From positions 1 to 40,031 of the forward strand of contig JAPUER010000071.1 in the NCBI GenBank assembly GCA_027492485.1: a stretch of DNA of 40,031 nucleotides, in the 5' to 3' direction. Position numbers and translations under genes: made by a program. The notes beneath the pieces are model-generated. The model worked only from the letters and a program-made list of their open reading frames with translations. It searched no databases and was not told the origin of the DNA. The stretch comes from Betaproteobacteria bacterium. Lineage in GTDB: Bacteria; Pseudomonadota; Gammaproteobacteria; Burkholderiales; Casimicrobiaceae. Shown here piece by piece: positions 34,239 to 40,031 of the stretch (the first letter of the stretch is position 1; each line of letters starts with the position of its first letter).

Positions 34239-35303
34239 ATGGCTCTCGTTTCCATGCGCGAACTGCTCGACCACGCCGCCGCCAACGGCTACGGCATTCC
34301 GGCGTTCAACGTCAACAATCTCGAGCAGGTGCAGGCGGTGATGGCGGCGGCGGACGAAGTCGGCGCCCCGGTGATCCTGCAGGCGAGCGCCGGCGCGCGC
34401 AAGTACGCCGGCGAGAGCTTCATCAAGCATCTGATCGCCGCGGCAACCGAGGCCTACCCGCACATTCCGCTGGTGATGCATCAGGATCACGGCACCAGCC
34501 CGAAGATTTGCCAGGGCGCAATCGGCCTTGGCTTCGGCTCGGTGATGATGGACGGCTCGCTGAAGGAAGACGGCAAGACGCCTGCCAATTTCGAGTACAA
34601 CGTCGACGTGACCAAGAAGGTGGTGGCGATGGCGCACCAGGTCGGCGTCACGGTCGAGGGTGAGCTCGGCTGCCTCGGCTCGCTGGAGACCGGCGAGGCG
34701 GGCGAGGAAGACGGCGTCGGTGCCGTCGGCAAGCTCGGCCACGACCAGTTGCTGACCGACCCGGAAGAAGCAGCGCAGTTCGTCAAGGCCACACAGTTGG
34801 ACGCGCTGGCCATCGCCATCGGCACCAGCCACGGCGCCTACAAGTTCTCGCGGCCGCCCACCGGCGACGTGCTGGCCATCAGCCGGGTCAAGGAAATCCA
34901 CAAGCGCATCCCGAACACGCATCTGGTCATGCACGGCTCGTCGAGCGTGCCGCAGGATCTGCTGGCGCTGATCAACCAGTTTGGCGGCAAGATGAAGGAG
35001 ACCTACGGCGTGCCGGTGGCGGAAATTCAGGAAGCGATCAAGCACGGTGTACGCAAGATCAACATCGACACCGACATCCGCCTCGCGATGACCGGCGCCG
35101 TGCGCAAGTTCCAGGCCGAGAACCCGGACAAGTTCGACATGCGCGAATGGATGAAGCCGGCGCGCGAAGCGGCGAAAGCCATCTGCAAACAGCGCTATCT
35201 CGAGTTCGGCTGCGAAGGCCAGGCCAGCAAGGTGAAGGGCGTTACGCTGGCCGACATGGCCGCGAAGTACGCGCACGGCGAACTCGCCCAGGTCGTCCAC
35301 TAG
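34239..35303 (+). CDS. fba: fructose-bisphosphate aldolase, class II
   Basis: 354 residues. It reversibly cleaves fructose 1,6-bisphosphate into dihydroxyacetone phosphate and glyceraldehyde 3-phosphate in glycolysis and gluconeogenesis (also the Calvin cycle in autotrophs). Zn-dependent class II signatures: MHQDHGTSP with catalytic Asp83 and zinc ligand His84, [21 protein letters not shown] with the Glu ligand, [10 protein letters not shown] with a further His, and [11 protein letters not shown] for phosphate binding. The length and the CbbA-like sequence fit the Proteobacteria/Calvin-cycle subtype. ATG 34239 with AAGGGA upstream is chosen over an ATG 18 bases earlier. It is cytoplasmic and stands alone here, without pyruvate kinase or phosphoglycerate kinase genes next to it. 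Confidence 0.97.
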   Translation: MALVSMRELLDHAAANGYGIPAFNVNNLEQVQAVMAAADEVGAPVILQASAGARKYAGESFIKHLIAAATEAYPHIPLVMHQDHGTSPKICQGAIGLGFGSVMMDGSLKEDGKTPANFEYNVDVTKKVVAMAHQVGVTVEGELGCLGSLETGEAGEEDGVGAVGKLGHDQLLTDPEEAAQFVKATQLDALAIAIGTSHGAYKFSRPPTGDVLAISRVKEIHKRIPNTHLVMHGSSSVPQDLLALINQFGGKMKETYGVPVAEIQEAIKHGVRKINIDTDIRLAMTGAVRKFQAENPDKFDMREWMKPAREAAKAICKQRYLEFGCEGQASKVKGVTLADMAAKYAHGELAQVVH

Positions 35304-35324
35304 CGGGGCAGGGGCGCAGATCGG

Positions 35325-35436
35325 CTTTTTGGCTAGAACGGCGGCGGATTGCGGCATGGCAACGAGAATCGGTAAAAGTCGACTTTTTGACATTCCACCC
35401 CTTTTGCCCCGTACCAATGGGCGCTTTCAGCTAAAG
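35325..35436. repeat. 112-bp dyad-symmetric intergenic element, copy D
   Basis: Starts CTTTTTGGCTAGAACGGC and ends GGGCGCTTTCAGCTAAAG, with GTCGAC at 35378-35383, exactly central. It begins 21 bases after the aldolase stop and ends 24 bases before the first possible start of the GGDEF/EAL gene. It contains TTGACA (35386-35391), the only consensus -35 hexamer seen within any of the four copies. Confidence 0.75.
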
Positions 35437-35459
35437 CTGCTGCCAACCGATCGTCATCG

Positions 35460-37622
35460 ATGTCGCGAGACGATTCTTGCGGCACCGCGATGCGCCCCGT
35501 AAACTCGGTTCATCGTTTGCGTCAGGAACGAACCTTGGTCGGCATCGACCGCGCTGCGGGCGATGCCGCCGACAACCAGATGAGCGCTCGCGACGAATCG
35601 CCCGTCGTCCTGCCCAGCACGGTGCTGGCGGCGCTGGCGCACGCACGGACCCCGCTCTGGGTATACGACATCGACCGCTGCCACTTGCTGTGGGCCAACC
35701 AGACCGGCCTGCGGCTATGGCGCGCCGAATCGCTGGACGAGCTTCGCGAGCGCGACCTGCGAGTCGACATGTCGGCCACCGTCGCGCAACGGTTGCGCCA
35801 GTATCAGACGGACTTCGAGCGCGGCACCGAAACCTTCTCCGAGGTGTGGACGCTTTATCCCAGTGGCGAGCCGGTCACGCTGCAAGTCACCTTCATGGGC
35901 CTGCGCCTCGCCGATGGCCGCATGGCGATGCTGTGCGAAGGGCTGCTGGCGGTGGACAACACGCCGGAGGCCATCCGCAGCGTGGAGGCGCTGCTGCATA
36001 CCTCGGTGATGATCTCGCTTTACGACGAAAGCGGCAACGCGATCTACCGCAACCCGGCGGCGCGGCGTTCCACCGACGCCGCGCGCGACGCCTTTGGCCA
36101 GCGCTTCGTCGACGGTGCCGACCGCGCCCGTATCGAGGCGGAGCTGGTGGCCAACGGCGAGGCCAGCCTGGTCACCAACGTGCGCACCGACCGCGGCGTC
36201 GTCGCCCATGAAGTGGTGGTCCGCCGCTGTCTCGACGCGGTCACCGGGCAGCCGGCGCTGCTGGTCAGCGAAACCGACGTCAGCAGCCTGCTGGAAGCCG
36301 AATCCAGAGCCCGCTTTCTGGCGCAGCACGATGTGCTGACCGGCTTGTCCAATCGCACGATGGTGCGGGTGGAGTTCGATCGTCTGCTGCGGATGGCGGC
36401 GCAATCGCCGGCCACTGCAGGGCTGCGTATCGGCATGCTCTACATCGACATGGACCGCTTCAAGCTGGTCAACGATTCACTCGGACACGCCATCGGCGAC
36501 GAGTTGCTAATCGCCATCGCCGAGCGCTTGCGCGGTGCGCTGGCCGGCGGCGAATTCATCGCCCGCGTCGGCGGCGACGAATTCCTGATTCTTGCCGCGC
36601 AGGCGAACGCCAGCCGCGCTTGGCTGCAGGACATCGTCAACCGCGCCTGTGCCGAGTTCCGCGACCCGGTGCAAGTCGGCAACGTGTTCTGGCGCGTCAC
36701 GCCGAGCATCGGCATCGCGGTCTACCCGGACGACGGCGGCGACGTGACCACCCTGATGCGGCGCGCCGATCTTGCCATGTACGAGGCCAAGCGACTGGGC
36801 GGCAACGACGCGGCGTGGTTCCACGTGTCACTGGAGCAACGCTTGCGGCAACGCCTCGATCTCGAACGCGAACTGCACGACGCGCTCGAGCAAGCTCAGT
36901 TCGAATTGCGCTACCAGCCGCGCGTCGCCGTGGCCGGCAACCGCATCGTCGGCGCCGAGGCACTGGTACGCTGGCGACATCCCCGCCGTGGCCTGCTGCC
37001 GCCGCGCGAGTTCATCCCGTTGTGCGAGGACACCGGACTGATCCGGCCGCTCGGCCTGTGGATTGCGGACGAGGCCATGCGGCAGCAGGCGCGCTGGCAG
37101 GCAAGCGGTCTCCTGCTGCCTGTCTCGATCAATATTTCGGCACAGCAGATGATGGCCAACGACTTTGCCGATGCTCTCGTCGGCTTGCTCGCCGAGCACC
37201 ATCGCGATCCGCAGCAGATCGAACTGGAAGTGACCGAGTCGATGCTGCTCGGCCCCGACACCGTGGCCAGCCATACGCTGGAACAACTGATCGAGTCCGG
37301 CTTCCGCATTGCCATCGACGACTTCGGCACCGGTTACTCCAACCTCGCCAACCTCGAGCGCTACCGTGTCGACACGCTGAAGATCGACCGCTCGTTCATC
37401 GTCACCCTCGACACCGCGAGCCCGATTACCGACCTGATCCTCGGCATGGCACGCATGCTGAACATGAACGTGGTCGCCGAAGGCGTCGACGACGCCCGCC
37501 AGCTCGACTGGCTGCGCGAGCACGGCTGCCAGGAGTATCAGGGCTATCTACACAGCGAACCGATGACCGCCGACGAACTTTGGCAACGGCTGGGTGGGAC
37601 GGTCAGCGACCGCGAGTCATAG
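35460..37622 (+). CDS. PAS-GGDEF-EAL cyclic-di-GMP protein
   Basis: 720 residues from ATG 35460; internal ATGs at 35490 or 35580 are equally possible because the first 40 residues look unstructured. Two PAS-like regions (about 55-150 and 165-285) precede the GGDEF domain, with intact GGDEF near residue 370 (RVGGDEFLIL), and the EAL domain, with EALVRW near 500, ITESM-like VTESM, DDFGTGYSNL and EGVDD. All key metal and catalytic residues of both domains appear present, so the protein could make and break cyclic-di-GMP, usually with one activity dominant. No membrane segment is seen, so it is a soluble sensor. Its stop overlaps by 6 bases the end of the convergent CoA-transferase gene. Confidence 0.93.
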   Translation: MSRDDSCGTAMRPVNSVHRLRQERTLVGIDRAAGDAADNQMSARDESPVVLPSTVLAALAHARTPLWVYDIDRCHLLWANQTGLRLWRAESLDELRERDLRVDMSATVAQRLRQYQTDFERGTETFSEVWTLYPSGEPVTLQVTFMGLRLADGRMAMLCEGLLAVDNTPEAIRSVEALLHTSVMISLYDESGNAIYRNPAARRSTDAARDAFGQRFVDGADRARIEAELVANGEASLVTNVRTDRGVVAHEVVVRRCLDAVTGQPALLVSETDVSSLLEAESRARFLAQHDVLTGLSNRTMVRVEFDRLLRMAAQSPATAGLRIGMLYIDMDRFKLVNDSLGHAIGDELLIAIAERLRGALAGGEFIARVGGDEFLILAAQANASRAWLQDIVNRACAEFRDPVQVGNVFWRVTPSIGIAVYPDDGGDVTTLMRRADLAMYEAKRLGGNDAAWFHVSLEQRLRQRLDLERELHDALEQAQFELRYQPRVAVAGNRIVGAEALVRWRHPRRGLLPPREFIPLCEDTGLIRPLGLWIADEAMRQQARWQASGLLLPVSINISAQQMMANDFADALVGLLAEHHRDPQQIELEVTESMLLGPDTVASHTLEQLIESGFRIAIDDFGTGYSNLANLERYRVDTLKIDRSFIVTLDTASPITDLILGMARMLNMNVVAEGVDDARQLDWLREHGCQEYQGYLHSEPMTADELWQRLGGTVSDRES

Positions 37623-38897
37623 CAGCGGACGCGCCGCCAATCGGGCGTCGATGGCGGGCCCGTCGATCACGCCAAGTTTGCGCAGCGTGGCAATCTGCGC
37701 CTCGGTTACGCCGACCTGACGCAGCGTCGCCAGCGTATCTTCGCCGAGCACCGGCGCGCGCCGCGTCACCGCGCCGGGCGTGGCCGACAGTTTGGGCACG
37801 ATGCCCGGCGTATCGACCGTCAAGCCATCGGCCGCCGTGACCGGCAGGATCATGCCGCGCGCCCGATAGTGTGGATCCTCGGCGATGTCCTTCACTGTGT
37901 AGATGCGCCCGCCGGGCACGTCCGCAGCGTCCAGCATCGCGAGCACCTCCGCCACCGGGCGCGACCGCGTGTACGCGGCAATCGAGGCGTCGAGCTCGGC
38001 CACGCGCCGGACCCGGCCGGGGTTGCCGGCGAGTTCGGGATCGTTGGCCAGATCGTCGCGTCCGATAGCCATCATCAAGCGCCGGAAAATCGAGTCGCCA
38101 TTGCCGGCCACCAGCACATAGCCGTCGACACAGGGATAGGCGTTGGTTGGCGCAATGCCCGGCAGCGCCGACCCGGCGGCCTCGCGCACCGCGCCAAACG
38201 CGCTGTACTCGGGCAGCAGACTCTCCATCACGTTGAACACGCCTTCGTAGAGCGCGACGTCAATCACCTGGCCGATGCCCTTCGGCTGTGCCGCGCTCCT
38301 TGTGTTGTTGCGATGGTTGAGCGCGAGCAGCACGCCGATGACGCCATGCAGGCTGGCCAGCGTGTCGCCGATACTGACACCCACGCGCACCGGCACGCGG
38401 CCGGGCTCGCCGGTGAGATGGCGCAACCCGCCCATCGCCTCGGCGACCACGCCAAAGCCTGGCTTGTCCTTGTACGGCCCGGTCTGCCCGTAGCCGGAAA
38501 CACGCAGCATGATGAGGCCCGGATTGGTCGTCGACAGCGCGTCGTAACCCATGCCCCACTTCTCCAGCGTGCCGGGCTTGAAGTTCTCGACCAGCACATC
38601 GGCCTCGTCGATCAGACGACGGACGATTGCACGCCCCTCCTCTCGCCGGAGATCCAGCGCGACGCTCTTCTTGTTGCGCGACTGCACCTGCCACCACACC
38701 GAGGTGCCGTTGTGGAGCAGACGCCACTTGCGCAGCGGATCGCCCCCCTCAGCGGTCGCCGTCGCCGGCGGCTCAATCTTGATCACATCGGCCCCGAAGT
38801 CCGCCAGCGTCTTCGCCGCGAACGGACCGGCGATCAACTGGCCGAGTTCGACGACCTTCAAATTTGCGAGCGCTTGCGTTGAGACAAGATTCGTCAT
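37617..38897 (-). CDS. class III (CaiB/BaiF family) CoA-transferase, Glu variant
   Basis: 426 residues with the family N-terminus LKVVELGQLIAGPFAAKTLADFGADVIKIEPP, QSRNKKSVALDLRREEG and VENFKPGTLEKWGMGYDAL. Where the family nucleophile Asp normally stands (ALLD in the gene at 6714-7955), this protein has Glu218 (IDVALYEGVFNVMES). A Glu here is, to my knowledge, common in one subgroup with this ALYE...MESLLPEY wording, so it is probably a true variant. Substrates are unknown. The start overlaps nothing; the divergent WYL regulator begins 57 bases away, suggesting that it controls this gene. Confidence 0.9.
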   Translation of the reverse strand: MTNLVSTQALANLKVVELGQLIAGPFAAKTLADFGADVIKIEPPATATAEGGDPLRKWRLLHNGTSVWWQVQSRNKKSVALDLRREEGRAIVRRLIDEADVLVENFKPGTLEKWGMGYDALSTTNPGLIMLRVSGYGQTGPYKDKPGFGVVAEAMGGLRHLTGEPGRVPVRVGVSIGDTLASLHGVIGVLLALNHRNNTRSAAQPKGIGQVIDVALYEGVFNVMESLLPEYSAFGAVREAAGSALPGIAPTNAYPCVDGYVLVAGNGDSIFRRLMMAIGRDDLANDPELAGNPGRVRRVAELDASIAAYTRSRPVAEVLAMLDAADVPGGRIYTVKDIAEDPHYRARGMILPVTAADGLTVDTPGIVPKLSATPGAVTRRAPVLGEDTLATLRQVGVTEAQIATLRKLGVIDGPAIDARLAARPLL

Positions 38898-38954
38898 TTA
38901 TTTGCCTGCGTGATTCTGGTTTACTGGGCAACTTGCGGTTTGGGATCGACACAC

Positions 38955-39938
38955 ATGCAGCAGTCGGCACGGGCGATACGTATTCTAAAAATGCTGGAGA
39001 GCGGAAGGACGATAGGCAGGCAAGAGTTCCTGGAGAAACTCGAAATATCACCCGCGACCCTCAAACGCGACCTTGAATATCTGCGCAGTCAACTCAATGC
39101 CCCGATCAGCTGGAGTGCGGAGAGTCGCGGCTATCGTCTTCTGGCAACCTCACCCTTGGGGAACCCAAGGCAGCCCATTCCAGGTTTGTGGCTGGACGCC
39201 CGGGAGCTGCTGGCGTTACTGACCATCGAGCAACTGCTCGAACAAATCGAACCCCGTGTGCTGGGTGACGCGCTGCATCCGATCCGCACCCGCGCGCGGC
39301 AGTTGCTCGATTTTTCTCAGTCATCGAATGATGCGGCGATGCAAGTGACCAGACGTATCCGCGTGCTACCGATGCACCGCCGCCCCGTCGACGGCGAGCA
39401 CTTCGAACGCGTGGTGGAGGCGCTCCTCTTGCGGCGACAGTTGGCAGTGGTCTCAATTCAGCGCGTGTCGGGCCAACTGACCGCCAGAACGCTCTCGCCG
39501 CAACGACTGGTCAGCTACCGGGACAACTGGTATCTCGATGCCTGGTGCCATTTCCGGATGGCGCTGAGAACGTTCGCGCTCGACAGTTTGAAAGAAATCA
39601 AAGTGTCGGATCAGAAGGCTATCGACATCGCGGACGCCAGGCTCGACGAGCATTTTGCGAGCGGCTATGGCATTTTCGGTGGCAGCGCAACCGCCGTCGC
39701 GACGCTGCGTTTTTCCGCCCAGGTTGCCGGCTGGGTCGGCCGCGAGCAGTGGCATCCGGAACAACGTTTGCAGACGGCGCCCGACGGCGGTGTCATCCTC
39801 GAAGTCCCCTATTCGAACCCCACCGAACTGATTCGTGACATCTTGCGGTGGGGTACGGACGTCGAGGTGATCAGCCCGCCGCCCCTACGCGAGCAGGTAG
39901 GAAAGCAGGCGCGAGCACTGGCGGAGCGATACGTTTGA
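38955..39938 (+). CDS. WYL-domain transcriptional regulator
   Basis: 327 residues. An N-terminal HTH (about 1-60, ARAIRILKMLESGRTIGRQEFLEKLEISPATLKRDLEYL) of the DeoR/HTH_11 type binds DNA, and the WYL domain around residues 145-225 contains the naming motif in RDNWYLDAWCHFRMALRTFALD; a C-terminal WCX extension follows. WYL domains bind nucleic acid or small ligands, and such regulators control metabolic genes or defence systems. ATG 38955 is chosen because homologous regulators start just before the HTH; the frame is open to 38910. It is divergent from the CoA-transferase gene and probably regulates it. No defence genes are seen nearby. Confidence 0.88.
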   Translation: MQQSARAIRILKMLESGRTIGRQEFLEKLEISPATLKRDLEYLRSQLNAPISWSAESRGYRLLATSPLGNPRQPIPGLWLDARELLALLTIEQLLEQIEPRVLGDALHPIRTRARQLLDFSQSSNDAAMQVTRRIRVLPMHRRPVDGEHFERVVEALLLRRQLAVVSIQRVSGQLTARTLSPQRLVSYRDNWYLDAWCHFRMALRTFALDSLKEIKVSDQKAIDIADARLDEHFASGYGIFGGSATAVATLRFSAQVAGWVGREQWHPEQRLQTAPDGGVILEVPYSNPTELIRDILRWGTDVEVISPPPLREQVGKQARALAERYV

Positions 39939-40031
39939 GCGATTTGATGGCGCCTTGGTCATGTGGTGAGCCACTGAAGCTCTAAGGCAACGCTGAACAA
40001 GTCCACGATCAGATGGTGAGAAGCGTTGTAG
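39939..40031. other. non-coding right edge
   Basis: No gene is seen in the last 93 bases. AAGGCAACGCTGAACAAGTCC (from 39984) resembles in style the terminal inverted repeats of IS5/IS1182-type insertion sequences (…CTGAACAAGTC…), which could begin here and continue outside the window. Confidence 0.3.

Noticed and set aside
9203-35436. Integron attC sites as an explanation of the dyad elements
   Set aside because: The ends do not carry the RYYYAAC/GTTRRRY core pair consistently, no integrase is present and the genes between copies are not cassette-sized.

Overview
The window is GC-rich and gene-dense. Its gene content points to a betaproteobacterium of the Burkholderiales/Rhodocyclales type: homogentisate and 3-hydroxyanthranilate catabolic enzymes, an orphan TRAP binding protein, two class III CoA-transferases, a DUF3034-type outer-membrane protein, a SoeABC-like molybdoenzyme, class II aldolase and PolA. 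This placement rests on gene families, not on a marker phylogeny. I found no rRNA, tRNA, CRISPR array or complete insertion sequence.

Layout. Positions 1-120 are a G/C homopolymer tract. 137-8301 is mostly aromatic and acyl-CoA catabolism: a VOC protein, fumarylacetoacetase, TRAP binding protein, quinone reductase, an L,D-transpeptidase-like lipoprotein, RidA-type deaminase, 3-hydroxyanthranilate dioxygenase, CoA-transferase and a [2Fe-2S] ferredoxin. 8379-16893 is housekeeping: a CysQ-like phosphatase, a LOG-family protein, DNA polymerase I and a SWIM/SNF2 helicase. 17114-19053 is an accessory patch: two overlapping genes of unknown function, less GC-rich than their surroundings, with a Fur-like box, followed by a run of dispersed repeats. 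19058-27436, all on the minus strand, holds an MFS transporter, a two-component system (hybrid kinase plus NarL-type regulator), DnaJ, a small P-loop kinase and a DUF3034 protein. 27820-34194 is a soeABC-like operon followed by a SulP anion transporter that lacks a STAS domain. 34239-39938 holds fructose-bisphosphate aldolase, a GGDEF/EAL protein, a second CoA-transferase and a WYL regulator.

The most unusual content is repeat structure. (1) A GC-rich palindromic element of about 107-155 bp (CCCTCCCCC-loop-GGGGGAGGG at each end, as an inverted pair) sits in frame inside protein-coding genes: polA, the SNF2 helicase gene, twice in soeA, and as a half copy in soeB. Each adds a Pro/Gly-rich linker while known catalytic motifs stay intact. 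This resembles the in-frame palindromic elements of Rickettsia. (2) Four intergenic copies of a 111-113 bp dyad-symmetric element have GTCGAC at or within half a base of the centre and CTTTTTGG/CCAAAAAG-like ends; each lies upstream of at least one gene. (3) Three copies of a GTRGGAGCGG-type REP hairpin occur, one inside the soe operon, one supplying a stop codon and one nested in a perfect 38-bp inverted repeat.

The soe operon and the SulP gene could together oxidise cytoplasmic sulfite to sulfate and move the anion across the membrane. The 3-hydroxyanthranilate dioxygenase and RidA-type gene fit the lower kynurenine/2-aminomuconate route. The novelty of the repeat families cannot be established without database searches.
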